From the NCBI RefSeq assembly GCF_000252125.1, contig NZ_AHKF01000015.1, positions 124,001 through 188,000 on the forward strand: a stretch of DNA of 64,000 bases, given 5' to 3'. Made by a program: the position numbers and the translations under genes. The stretch is from Flavobacterium frigoris PS1 (GTDB lineage: Bacteria; Bacteroidota; Bacteroidia; Flavobacteriales; Flavobacteriaceae). The notes beneath the pieces were generated by a model, which ran no database searches, had not been told where the DNA came from, and saw only the letters and a list, made by a program, of their open reading frames with translations. Of this stretch, positions 34,518-43,138 are shown one piece after another; the stretch's first letter is position 1; each line of letters opens with the position of its first letter.

Positions 34518-35249
34518 CTAAAAATTGGGGTTTATGATGGCGCCAAAGCCTATTTGAGTGCCTAATTGTGGGTAGATTAAAGCAGTTGCTTTTTTCTTTT
34601 TTGATATTCTAAAGGATTGCAATGGGTTAATATGTGAAAATAAAATACCAGATGCCATACCTATTCCGGCACCAGTAAGTACATCTGAGGCATAGTGCTT
34701 GTCATTGGCAATTCTAAAAGCGGCTGTTGCTCCAGCAAAAAGGAAACCACTGCTGGCATACCAAAAATTGTCGTCTTTATATTCATAATATAAAAGTGTA
34801 GCATTTGTAAAAGCAATTGCCGAATGTCCAGAAGGAAAACTTAAATTATTAGATTTGTCCGGACGTTCCTTTTTGGCTAAGCTTTTAGTTATTTCAACCA
34901 CAACTAAAGTAGCGGTATTGGCGAGGAATATGTTTACAGTTTGATTTCTAAAATCAGTTTTGGGTTTAAATCCTAAATATTTACCTAAATAGATTTGTCC
35001 AATAGGAACAAGAGGGAATATATTATCAGCTTGTGATCTGAAACCGGAACCAAAAATAGAATTTGTTTTTGTTTGAATATCATTATTAAACTCAGAGTTC
35101 AGAAGAATAGCGCCGCTTACAATAAAAGCAGTTGGTACTATAAATGAGGTGTAGCTGAGTTTTTTTGATAACTTTAAACTATCCGCTTTTTGTCCATACA
35201 TTTGTGTAATAATTAATGTAAAAACGAGTAGAATTAATTTGAATTTCAT
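34518..35249 (-). CDS. PAP2-family phosphatase
   Basis: A 243-residue membrane phosphatase with a signal peptide or first helix (FKLILLVFTLIITQMYGQ). The three acid-phosphatase motifs are present: KSLAKKERPDK, FPSGHSAIAF and ASDVLTGAGIG preceded by NDKHY. The third motif shows HYASD, consistent with the family's SRxxxxxHxxxD although the leading SR reads FR. Possible substrates are undecaprenyl pyrophosphate or phosphatidylglycerol phosphate. It is a single-gene unit. Confidence 0.9.
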   Translation of the reverse strand: MKFKLILLVFTLIITQMYGQKADSLKLSKKLSYTSFIVPTAFIVSGAILLNSEFNNDIQTKTNSIFGSGFRSQADNIFPLVPIGQIYLGKYLGFKPKTDFRNQTVNIFLANTATLVVVEITKSLAKKERPDKSNNLSFPSGHSAIAFTNATLLYYEYKDDNFWYASSGFLFAGATAAFRIANDKHYASDVLTGAGIGMASGILFSHINPLQSFRISKKKKATALIYPQLGTQIGFGAIINPNF

Positions 35250-35343
35250 TGTAGTGTCTTTATAAAATGGACTAATTGATTTTTGAAGTGAATTAGTTTT
35301 ACCAAATTTAAGAGTATTGATTTAATTTTTAGTTTAAAAAAGA

Positions 35344-35982
35344 ATGTATTATTTATCTGAAGCTTTATTTTTTCCAGCGATTTCTCAAACGCATTCTTCA
35401 GGAATTATAGCCTTAGGTGGTGATTTGTCTGTTGATAGATTACAATTAGCTTATAAAAGCGGGATTTTCCCTTGGTTTGAAGATGGCGAACCCATTACTT
35501 GGTGGTCACCTAACCCAAGAATGGTTTTATTTCTTGAGGAATTGGTTGTGTCTAAGAGTATGCGGAACATTCTAAATAGAAATTCTTTTAAAGTTACATT
35601 CAATCAAAATTTCAGAGATGTCATTTCAAATTGTCAAAACATTAAGCGAGATGGTCAACTAGGGACTTGGATAACTAATGATATGATTGAAGCTTATTGT
35701 AATTTGCATGAATTAGGCATTGCTAAATCCGTTGAGGTTTGGCAAGATGATGAATTAGTTGGAGGTTTGTATGGTATTGATTTAGGTCATGTGTTTTGCG
35801 GTGAAAGTATGTTTTCTAAAGTTTCCAATGCTTCTAAAGTCGCATTTATTCATTTGGTTAATCATCTAAAGGTAGCTAATTATAAGCTTTTGGACTGTCA
35901 GGTTTACAATCCGCATCTGGAAAGTCTGGGATGTAGAGAAATCGAACGGGATGATTTTATGCAAATTTTACGAGTTCAATAA
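35344..35982 (+). CDS. aat: Leucyl/phenylalanyl-tRNA-protein transferase
   Basis: Aat of 212 residues, which adds Leu or Phe to proteins with N-terminal Lys or Arg and so marks them for ClpAP/ClpS degradation. The family signature is clear: GIIALGGDLSVDRLQLAYKS, GIFPWFEDGEPITWWSPNPR, TWITNDMIEAYCNLHELG, GGLYGIDLGHVFCGESMFS and LLDCQVYNPHLESLGCREI. The 3' end overlaps the convergent tag gene by 15 bp. Confidence 0.96.
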   Translation: MYYLSEALFFPAISQTHSSGIIALGGDLSVDRLQLAYKSGIFPWFEDGEPITWWSPNPRMVLFLEELVVSKSMRNILNRNSFKVTFNQNFRDVISNCQNIKRDGQLGTWITNDMIEAYCNLHELGIAKSVEVWQDDELVGGLYGIDLGHVFCGESMFSKVSNASKVAFIHLVNHLKVANYKLLDCQVYNPHLESLGCREIERDDFMQILRVQ

Positions 35983-36543
35983 CGCTGTCATTTTCCAACA
36001 ATCTTCAATATGGTCATTCACCATTCCTGTCGCTTGCATATGGGCGTACATAACGGTAGAGCCAACAAATTTGAAGCCGCGTTTTTTTAAATCTTTGCTG
36101 ATTTCGTCCGAAAGGGGAGTGGTGGCAGGCACGTCTTTTAGGGTTTTAGGATTGTTTATGACAGGTTGTCCATCGGTGAAATTCCAAATATAGGAAGAGA
36201 AACTTCCAAATTCTTGTTGTATCTCCATAAAGGCAATTGAATTTGAAACGGCTGAACGGACTTTTAATTTGTTTCGAATGATTCCCGTATCTAATAAAAG
36301 TGCTTGAATTTTTTCCTCAGAATATTTAGCAATTATTTTATAGTCGAAATTGTCAAATGCTATGCGGAAATTCTCTCTTTTGTTTAGGATAGTTATCCAG
36401 CTTAGTCCAGCCTGAAATGTCTCTAAGATAAGGAACTCAAATAAGGTGGCGTCATCATAAACGGGAGTTCCCCATTCCTGGTCGTGGTATTCTTTATATA
36501 AGTCGCTCGATAAGCACCAACCGCATCTTGTTTTGTTTTCCAT
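35968..36543 (-). CDS. tag: 3-methyladenine DNA glycosylase I
   Basis: Tag of 191 residues, removing 3-methyladenine from DNA. The zinc-binding N-terminus is RCGWCLSSDLYKEYHDQEWG (first Cys and the HDxEWG His), followed by FQAGLSWITILNKRENFR with the catalytic Glu region, and the C-terminal zinc His residues in AHMQATGMVNDH. The length is standard. It is convergent with and overlaps aat by 15 bp. Confidence 0.96.
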   Translation of the reverse strand: MENKTRCGWCLSSDLYKEYHDQEWGTPVYDDATLFEFLILETFQAGLSWITILNKRENFRIAFDNFDYKIIAKYSEEKIQALLLDTGIIRNKLKVRSAVSNSIAFMEIQQEFGSFSSYIWNFTDGQPVINNPKTLKDVPATTPLSDEISKDLKKRGFKFVGSTVMYAHMQATGMVNDHIEDCWKMTALLNS

Positions 36544-36667
36544 TTTTAATTATTTATATTTTCAAAGATATTAAAACCAATCAGTATTATGGCAAATTGG
36601 ACTGTAGCTTAGGTTTTTTTAATTAAATTTAGCAGCCAAAAGTACACAAGTATAATACCATGTTAAT

Positions 36668-38794
36668 ATGAAAAAAATAATAACAGTTTTAATGATTAGT
36701 TCAACAATATTAAGTGTTAGCGCTCAGGGAGGTTCAAATAATCCTTTGCTCAAAAAATGGATTGGACCGTATGGTGGTGTTCCTGCTTTTAATGAATATA
36801 ATATTTCGCAAATTAAACCTGCCTTTGATGTTGCGATTAAGGAACGTCTAGATGAGATTGATGCTATTGCTAATAATCCGAAGGCCGCGACATTTGAAAA
36901 TACAATTGCTCAGATGGAACGTTCTGGTAAGGACTTTAAGCGTGTCATGACAGTCTATGGGATTTATTCTTCGAATATGAATAGTCCTGAATTTGGACCA
37001 ATTGAAAGAGAAATGGGGCCAATATTAGCATCTTTGTCAAGTAAAATTTATCAAAATAAAAAATTATTCAAAAGAATTGAAGGCTTGTACAATTCTCCTG
37101 ACAAAGGCAAGTTAAGTACTGAGCAACAAAGGTTGATTTGGTTAAATTATACCAACTTTGTCAAAGAGGGAGCAAATTTAGATCCTGAAGCAAAGGAAAA
37201 AGTGGCTCAAATTAATAGCGAATTAGCAGGCTATTTTTCTAAGTTCAGTCAAAATTTATTAGCTGAGGAAAATAATCAATATGTGGCTCTAATCAATCAA
37301 GGCGATTTTGACGGTTTACCAGAAGGTTTGAAGAAAGCTGCGATGGCTCAGGCTAAGGAGAGAAATTTGAGTGTCCTTGGTGCTATCGGTAATACACGTT
37401 CGTTTGTGGATCCGTTTCTTACTTTTAGCACTAATAGAGAGCTACGGGCTAAAGTATGGAGTATGTATGTTAAAAGAGGTGATAATGATAATGAATTTGA
37501 CAATAAGTCAACCCTTGTTAAAACTTTACAGCTAAGAGCTAAGAAAGCTAAATTACTTGGTTTTCCTACTTTTGCACATTGGAACTTAAGTAATAAAATG
37601 GCTAAAACTCCTGAGCGTACCATGGATTTAATGATGTCGGTATGGGAACCTGCAGTTGCACAGGTACATAAAGATGTGGCAGCGATGCAAGAAATTGTTG
37701 ATGCTGAGGGAGGTAATTTTAAAATTTCACCTTGGGATTATCGTTATTATTCAGAGAAAGTAAGAAAAGAGAAATACGATTTAGATCAGAATGTTATCAA
37801 GGAATACTTGCAGTTGGAGAAATTGAGAGAAGGTATGTTTTGGGTTGCTGGTGAATTATTTGATTTGCAATTCAAGCAGATTTCCAATGTTCCTGTTTAC
37901 CATGTTGACGTAAGAGTTTGGGAAGTGTCTAATAAAACAACAGGGAAGCTCGTTGGTCTTTGGTATTTTGATCCTTATGCTCGAAAAGGAAAACGTTCTG
38001 GAGCTTGGATGAATGCATATAGAAATCAAGAAAAAATGGATAGTGCCGTTTTGACAATCGTCTCTAACAATAGTAATTTTATTAAGGGGGCAGACAATGA
38101 GCCTGTTTTAATTTCTTGGTCAGACGCGACAACTTTATTTCATGAGTTTGGTCATGCCCTTCATGGATTGTGCTCCAATGTGAATTATCCTAGTCTTGCC
38201 GGAACTGCAGTTGCTAGAGATTACGTGGAATTTCCGTCTCAAATTTTAGAGCGTTGGCTTGAAACTCCTGAAGTATTGAGCAAGTTTGCCTTGCATTATA
38301 AAACTAATGAACCAATTCCGATGGCTTTAGTGGAGCGTATTGAGAAAGCATCTACTTTTAATTCGGGATTCTCAACAGTTGAAACGATTGCTAGTTCATT
38401 AGTAGATATGAAATTGCATTTAGCTGGAGATACATTAATTGATCCTACTGATTTTGAGCATGAAACTTTAAGTCAACTGAATATGCCTAACGAAATTGTA
38501 ATGCGTCATAGAATTCCTCAATTTGGACATATATTTTCAAGTGATGGTTACGCAGCAGGCTATTATAGTTACTTATGGTCTGATGTGATCAGTACAGACG
38601 CATACGAGGCTTTTACCGAAGGGAAAGGTCCTTATGACAAGGAAGTGGCGAAAAGGCTTTACGATAGCGTTTTTAGTGTTGGAAACACGACTGATCAGGG
38701 AGACGCGTATAGAAGTTTTAGAGGACGTGACCCTAAAACTGATGCTTTAATGAGATCTAGAGGTTTTGATTCTTTTAAAGTGGAAGCAAAATAA
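36668..38794 (+). CDS. M3-family metallopeptidase (peptidyl-dipeptidase Dcp-like)
   Basis: A 708-residue zinc peptidase with a signal peptide (MISSTILSVSAQ), so probably periplasmic. The zinc motif HEFGHALHGL lies at about residues 490-500, with the third ligand Glu downstream (RDYVEFPSQILERW). N-terminal PFNEYNISQIKPAFDV-type sequence is usual for Dcp and oligopeptidase A. Export and length favour a dipeptidyl carboxypeptidase that cleaves short peptides. It is a single-gene unit with a terminator. Confidence 0.94.
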   Translation: MKKIITVLMISSTILSVSAQGGSNNPLLKKWIGPYGGVPAFNEYNISQIKPAFDVAIKERLDEIDAIANNPKAATFENTIAQMERSGKDFKRVMTVYGIYSSNMNSPEFGPIEREMGPILASLSSKIYQNKKLFKRIEGLYNSPDKGKLSTEQQRLIWLNYTNFVKEGANLDPEAKEKVAQINSELAGYFSKFSQNLLAEENNQYVALINQGDFDGLPEGLKKAAMAQAKERNLSVLGAIGNTRSFVDPFLTFSTNRELRAKVWSMYVKRGDNDNEFDNKSTLVKTLQLRAKKAKLLGFPTFAHWNLSNKMAKTPERTMDLMMSVWEPAVAQVHKDVAAMQEIVDAEGGNFKISPWDYRYYSEKVRKEKYDLDQNVIKEYLQLEKLREGMFWVAGELFDLQFKQISNVPVYHVDVRVWEVSNKTTGKLVGLWYFDPYARKGKRSGAWMNAYRNQEKMDSAVLTIVSNNSNFIKGADNEPVLISWSDATTLFHEFGHALHGLCSNVNYPSLAGTAVARDYVEFPSQILERWLETPEVLSKFALHYKTNEPIPMALVERIEKASTFNSGFSTVETIASSLVDMKLHLAGDTLIDPTDFEHETLSQLNMPNEIVMRHRIPQFGHIFSSDGYAAGYYSYLWSDVISTDAYEAFTEGKGPYDKEVAKRLYDSVFSVGNTTDQGDAYRSFRGRDPKTDALMRSRGFDSFKVEAK

Positions 38795-38817
38795 TAATTC
38801 AGAAAATGTGTGATAAA

Positions 38818-38852
38818 AAAAAGAGCGATTTGAAATTCAAATCGCTCTTTTT
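38818..38852. terminator. Bidirectional terminator between M3 peptidase and tsf
   Basis: AAAAAGAGCGATTTGAA pairs with TTCAAATCGCTCTTTTT. It also ends the rplM-rpsI-rpsB-tsf transcript on the other strand. Confidence 0.92.
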
Positions 38853-38874
38853 GTATTTTAGAAGTAAATCAGGA

Positions 38875-39699
38875 TTAACCTAAAGCAGCTCTTTTAAATC
38901 CTGTAACGATAAGATCTTTATCTAAAGATTTTACGTAGTTAGCAACACTTAATTTGTTGTCTTTAATGTAATCTTGGTTTACTAAAGTATTGTCTTTAAA
39001 GAAACGAGCTAATTTACCTTTAGCAATATTGTCTAACATTGCTTCTGGTTTTCCTTCTTGACGAAGTAAGTCTTTAGCAATTTCGATTTCTTTTTCGATA
39101 GTTACAGCATCAACACCCTCTTCATTTAATGCGATAGGAGACATTGCAGCAGCTTGCATAGCGATATTTCTAGCTACTTCTTCAGCTCCAGCAGGTGCAG
39201 CAGATAAAGCAACTAAAGTAGCGATTTTGTTTCCAGAGTGGATGTAAGATCCGATAAAAGCACCTTCTAATTTTTCGAAAGTTCTGATTTCTAATTTTTC
39301 TCCAATAACTCCTGTTTGCTCGATTAATTTATCAGCAATAGTAATTCCGTTGAAATCTGAAGCTAAAAATGCTTCTTTGGTATCAAAGTGCAATGCTTGG
39401 TTAGCCATTTCGGTAGCCATTTTTACAAAGCTTTCGTTCATTCCTACGAAGTCAGTCTCACAGTTTAATGTGATAACTACACCAGCAGTTTTGTCAGCAT
39501 TTACAACAGCAATCGCAGCACCTTCAGTAGATTCTCTATCTGAACGGTTTGCAGCTACTTTTTGTCCTTTTTTACGAAGGTTTTCGATAGCTAAATCAAA
39601 ATCTCCTTCTGCTTCAACTAGTGCTTTTTTGCAGTCCATCATTCCTGCACCAGTTATTGTTCTTAATTTATTTACGTCTGCAGCAGTTATAGTTGCCAT
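38875..39699 (-). CDS. tsf: Elongation factor Ts
   Basis: EF-Ts of 274 residues, the nucleotide-exchange factor for EF-Tu. The N-terminal UBA-like domain VNKLRTITGAGMMDCKKALV and the switch motif NCETDFVGMNESFVKMA (TDFV) are diagnostic. It lies downstream of rpsB, the usual order. The 137-bp interval holds two perfect 14-bp tandem repeats (39803-39830). It ends a four-gene ribosomal operon. Confidence 0.98.
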   Translation of the reverse strand: MATITAADVNKLRTITGAGMMDCKKALVEAEGDFDLAIENLRKKGQKVAANRSDRESTEGAAIAVVNADKTAGVVITLNCETDFVGMNESFVKMATEMANQALHFDTKEAFLASDFNGITIADKLIEQTGVIGEKLEIRTFEKLEGAFIGSYIHSGNKIATLVALSAAPAGAEEVARNIAMQAAAMSPIALNEEGVDAVTIEKEIEIAKDLLRQEGKPEAMLDNIAKGKLARFFKDNTLVNQDYIKDNKLSVANYVKSLDKDLIVTGFKRAALG

Positions 39700-39802
39700 A
39701 TGTGTTGTTTTTTAAGGTTAAAAGTAAAAATTCCAATTCTTAAATCCCAAACCCCAATTTTAACAAATTATCAACTTATTGTTTCTAATTTTTATATGGA
39801 AC

Positions 39803-39830
39803 TTGGAATTTAAAATTTGGAATTTAAAAT
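39803..39830. repeat. Tandem 14-bp repeat between rpsB and tsf
   Basis: TTGGAATTTAAAAT occurs twice, back to back and without mismatch. A loosely inverted version (AATTCCAATTCTTAAAT) lies 60 bp away. Confidence 0.6.
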
Positions 39831-39836
39831 GTTGTT

Positions 39837-40673
39837 TTATTCTTCAGTTGCTGGAGCTGCTGCTTCAGTTGCCGGAGCCACTGTTTCAGCTGCTGGAGCT
39901 GCTGTTTCAGTTGCTACTGGAGCTACTTTTTCAGCCGCTGGAGCTGCTACTGTTTCTGCAGTTGCATCAGCTTCTTTGTCAGAACCTCTATCAGAAAGTC
40001 CTTCAACAATTGCAGCTGTAACTAAAGATAAAATTTTATCGATTGATTTAGAAGCATCATCATTTGATGGAATTACATACTCTACTTCACGAGGATCAGA
40101 GTTAGTATCAACCATTGCAAAAACTGGAATGTTTAATTTTTGAGCTTCTTTTATTGCGATGTGTTCAGCTTTGATGTCTACTACAAATAATGCAGCTGGT
40201 AATCTAGACATATCAGAAATTGAACCTAAATTTTTCTCTAATTTAGCACGAAGACGATCAACTTGTAAACGCTCTTTCTTAGAAAGTGTCATGAAAGTAC
40301 CATCTTTCTTCATTTTATCAATAGTAGCCATTTTTTTAACAGCTTTACGGATAGTTACGAAGTTAGTTAGCATTCCACCAGGCCATCTTTCAGTGATGTA
40401 AGGCATGTTTGCAGCTTTTGCTTTTTCAGCAACGATGTCTTTTGCTTGTTTTTTGGTAGCAACAAATAATATTTTTCTACCTGATGCAGCGATTTTTTTC
40501 AAAGCTTCATTAGCCTCTTCAATTTTTGCTGCAGTTTTATATAGATTGATAATGTGTATACCATTACGTTCCATATAAATGTACGGAGCCATGTTTGGAT
40601 CCCATTTTCTAGTCATGTGTCCGAAGTGAACACCTGCTTCTAGTAATTCTTTTACTTCTACTTTGTTTGACAT
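39837..40673 (-). CDS. rpsB: 30S ribosomal protein uS2
   Basis: Ribosomal protein S2 of 278 residues: GVHFGHMTRKWDPNMAPYIY, FVATKKQAKDIVAEKA, ITERWPGGMLTNFVTIRKAV, and VFAMVDTNSDPREVEYVIPS are standard. After about residue 235 the chain continues as a low-complexity tail of Ala, Thr, Glu, Pro and Val. It follows rpsI by 171 bp, an interval with two hairpins, and precedes tsf. Confidence 0.98.
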   Translation of the reverse strand: MSNKVEVKELLEAGVHFGHMTRKWDPNMAPYIYMERNGIHIINLYKTAAKIEEANEALKKIAASGRKILFVATKKQAKDIVAEKAKAANMPYITERWPGGMLTNFVTIRKAVKKMATIDKMKKDGTFMTLSKKERLQVDRLRAKLEKNLGSISDMSRLPAALFVVDIKAEHIAIKEAQKLNIPVFAMVDTNSDPREVEYVIPSNDDASKSIDKILSLVTAAIVEGLSDRGSDKEADATAETVAAPAAEKVAPVATETAAPAAETVAPATEAAAPATEE

Positions 40674-40757
40674 TTTTTGTACTAGTTTACGTTCTGTTGA
40701 TTAGCAATGTATAAATGGCGATTGCTCGGCTAAATACATTTAGATGCTAAACTAATT

Positions 40758-40771
40758 CCTACCTCGGTAGG
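40758..40771 (-). other. Short hairpin in the rpsB leader
   Basis: CCTACC-GA-GGTAGG on the minus strand, 87 bp before the rpsB start, within the rpsI-rpsB interval. Confidence 0.4.
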
Positions 40772-40812
40772 CAACAACAACATTGTTTTAAATTCAATAA
40801 TAAATTCAATGA

Positions 40813-40836
40813 GTCTTGAATAAATGTATTCAAGAC
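40813..40836 (-). other. Hairpin just after rpsI
   Basis: GTCTTGAATA and TATTCAAGAC form a perfect 10-bp stem with a 4-nt loop, 9 bp past the rpsI stop. No T-run follows on the minus strand, so it is more likely a processing or stability element than a terminator. Confidence 0.5.
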
Positions 40837-40844
40837 AGGCAATA

Positions 40845-41231
40845 TTAACGTTTCGAGAATTGAAATTTCTTACGAGCTTTCTTTTGACCGAATTTCTTAC
40901 GTTCAACCATTCTTGGATCTCTTGTCAATAAACCTTCTGGTTTCAAGATTAGTCTGTTTTCAGCATTTACTTCACACATAACACGTGCTAATGCCATTCT
41001 TACAGCTTCTGCTTGTCCAGTTGAACCACCTCCGTGAACGTTTACTTTTACGTCAAAGTTAGTTGCATTTTCTGTCATAGACATAGGTTGCATAACTTTG
41101 TACTGTAAAGTAGCTGTTGGGAAGTAAGTCGCGAATTCTTTTTTGTTTACAGTGATTACTCCTGTTCCTTCCGAAACATAAACACGTGCAACAGCGGTTT
41201 TTCTTCTACCGATTTTGTGAATAACTCCCAT
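40845..41231 (-). CDS. rpsI: 30S ribosomal protein uS9
   Basis: Ribosomal protein S9 of 128 residues: IGRRKTAVARVYVSEGTG at the start, NVHGGGSTGQAEAVRMALAR in the middle, and the basic tail KKFGQKKARKKFQFSKR that reaches the P-site tRNA. Its ATG shares one base with the rplM stop codon (TAATG), so translation is probably coupled. Confidence 0.98.
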   Translation of the reverse strand: MGVIHKIGRRKTAVARVYVSEGTGVITVNKKEFATYFPTATLQYKVMQPMSMTENATNFDVKVNVHGGGSTGQAEAVRMALARVMCEVNAENRLILKPEGLLTRDPRMVERKKFGQKKARKKFQFSKR

Positions 41232-41686
41232 TACTTAAGATCGTTAAGGTTAACTGTTCTTGGTTTTTGTGCACCTTGTTTGTGCTCTGAACCAACAACA
41301 ACATTTAAATTTCTGAAAAGTTCAGCACCAATTTTGTTTTTTGGTAACATTCCTTTTACTGCTTTTTCTACTAGTAATGCAGGATTTTTTGATTGCAATA
41401 CTTTAGCAGTTAAAGTTCTTTGTCCCCCTGGGTAACCTGTGTGACGCATGTAGATTTTCTCGTCCATTTTGTTACCTGTAAGGTTGATTTTCTCTGAGTT
41501 GATAACGATTACGTTATCCCCACAGTCAACGTGCGGTGTGTAACTTGGCTTGTACTTACCTCTAAGGATCATTGCGACCTTTGATGCAAGACGTCCTAAG
41601 TTATGCCCATCAGCATCTACAACAATCCACTCTTTTGTAACGGTGGCTTTGCTTGCTGATTGTGTCTTGTAGCTTAATGCGTCCAT
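41231..41686 (-). CDS. rplM: 50S ribosomal protein uL13
   Basis: Ribosomal protein L13 of 151 residues. I start at the ATG at 41686 (MDALSYKTQSASKATVTKEW), matching Bacteroidota L13, not the longer frame upstream, which would run through the promoter. Core motifs are WIVVDADGHNLGRLASKVAM, NLTGNKMDEKIYMRHTGYPG and MLPKNKIGAELFRNL. It leads the rplM-rpsI-rpsB-tsf operon. Confidence 0.97.
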   Translation of the reverse strand: MDALSYKTQSASKATVTKEWIVVDADGHNLGRLASKVAMILRGKYKPSYTPHVDCGDNVIVINSEKINLTGNKMDEKIYMRHTGYPGGQRTLTAKVLQSKNPALLVEKAVKGMLPKNKIGAELFRNLNVVVGSEHKQGAQKPRTVNLNDLK

Positions 41687-41709
41687 AATATTATTTAAAT
41701 TAAACATTC

Positions 41710-41729
41710 CATCCCCATTAAAGGGGATG
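41710..41729 (-). promoter_or_regulatory. Hairpin at the 5' end of the rplM leader
   Basis: CATCCCC-TTTAAT-GGGGATG on the minus strand begins at about the expected start site, 23 bp before the rplM ATG. Its position suits an L13 autoregulatory leader; a leader class for L13 in Bacteroidia has, I believe, been described, but I cannot verify the match. Confidence 0.5.
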
Positions 41730-41759
41730 CAAAAGTACAATTAATTATTTTAAATACAA
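41730..41759 (-). promoter_or_regulatory. Promoter of the rplM operon
   Basis: On the minus strand TTG (41757-41759), 19-bp spacer, TACTTTTG (41730-41737). Confidence 0.7.
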
Positions 41760-42036
41760 ATACCTTGAAAAGAATAATTTTTAGATGTTTTGTCTCTGAT
41801 TATCAATTGTATATTTCAGATATCATGCGTTGCTTCTCTTTTAGAATTATTGTTAATGGAGACTTTCTATTTTTATATTACTTTTGTTATCGAATATAAT
41901 ATTTTATCTTGCGATTTAATGACCCCCAACTGTAAAGTGGAGAATTGCTTTTTTGATGCTATAGTCGTACTATATTGTTGGGCAGCAAAACCTTTGGTCC
42001 CTATAAATTACTAATAAAGTCAATACATACTTAACT

Positions 42037-43062
42037 ATGAAAGTCAAAGCAACTCTTAAACAAATTGCCAAAGAACTTAATGTTTCTGTTTCTACAGTTT
42101 CAAAAGCACTTAATGATAGTCCTGAAATTAGTGATTTAACAAAAATAAAAATCAAGGAATATGCGAAGTTAAAAAATTATAAACCTAACGTCATCGGTTT
42201 GAATCTTAAAAATAGAAAGACAAAAACAATAGGCGTTATCATCCCGAATATTCTTAATTCTTTTTTTGCCAAAGTATTTAGTGGTATAGAAAAAGTGGCT
42301 GATGAAAAGGGGTATAATGTTATTATGTGTATCTCTAATGAGTCATTGGACAAAGAAGCGCATACTCTTGAAATGTTAAGTAATGGAACTATTGACGGAT
42401 TTATCCTTTCTGTTTCTGAGGAAGCGCAAAAGCTGCACGATTATGATCATTTTGCTTCAATTATTAATGACGGTACTCCTATAGTAATGTTTGATCGAAT
42501 AGCAGAGGGTATAGATTGCGATAAAGTGGTTGTAGATGATTTTGATTCGGCATTAAACGCCACTCAACAATTAATAGATTTAGGTTGTAAGAATATAGCT
42601 TTATTTTCTTCAGTTGATAATTTAAGTGTTGGAATATTGAGAACACAGGGGTATTTGAAAGCACTAAAGGATAATAATATTGCTGTGAATGAGGATATAA
42701 TTCTTCGTACAGATTCAGAAGATGATTTAAATTTTAGAATTCAAGAAATTGCTGAAGACCAAGTAATTGATGGGATTTTTGCTTTAGAGGAAAGTGATTC
42801 TGTGGCGGCATTGAAATACGGCCTTAAAAAAGGAAGTAAAATTCCAGAGGAGCTTTCTATTATTGGTTTTGCCGATGGGATACTTGCTTCCAGAAGATTG
42901 TCTCCAAGTTTAACTACGGTTAGTCAACACGGTGTAGAAATTGGAGAAGTTGCAGCTAGATTACTTATTGATAGATTAGAGTCTGACGAAGAAAATAAAC
43001 CTTACGGTACGGTTGTCATCAAAACTAAATTAAAAGAAAGAGAAACGACTAGGAAATTATAA
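42037..43062 (+). CDS. LacI-family transcriptional regulator
   Basis: A 341-residue regulator. The N-terminal helix-turn-helix LKQIAKELNVSVSTVSKALN and hinge YKPNVIGLNLKNRKTKTIGV are followed by a periplasmic-binding-protein-like effector domain (IPNILNSFFAKVFSGIEKVA; SIIGFADGILASRRLSPSLT). No sugar-utilisation gene is adjacent, so neither target nor effector can be proposed. The 296 bp upstream contain no other gene that I can see. Confidence 0.95.
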   Translation: MKVKATLKQIAKELNVSVSTVSKALNDSPEISDLTKIKIKEYAKLKNYKPNVIGLNLKNRKTKTIGVIIPNILNSFFAKVFSGIEKVADEKGYNVIMCISNESLDKEAHTLEMLSNGTIDGFILSVSEEAQKLHDYDHFASIINDGTPIVMFDRIAEGIDCDKVVVDDFDSALNATQQLIDLGCKNIALFSSVDNLSVGILRTQGYLKALKDNNIAVNEDIILRTDSEDDLNFRIQEIAEDQVIDGIFALEESDSVAALKYGLKKGSKIPEELSIIGFADGILASRRLSPSLTTVSQHGVEIGEVAARLLIDRLESDEENKPYGTVVIKTKLKERETTRKL

Positions 43063-43084
43063 TCATATATATATCTTCGATATA

Positions 43085-43126
43085 AAAAAATCCACTCCTT
43101 TACTTAATTGGAGTGGATTTTTTTTT
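43085..43126. terminator. Bidirectional terminator between lacI-type gene and polA
   Basis: AAAAAATCCACTCC pairs with GGAGTGGATTTTTT across a 10-11 nt loop. Confidence 0.9.
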
Positions 43127-43138
43127 GGGTTCTATATA

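Noticed and set aside
39779..40143. Leu/Gln-rich and Ala/Val-rich frames opposite the rpsB tail
   Set aside because: They are antisense shadows of the repetitive S2 tail codons.
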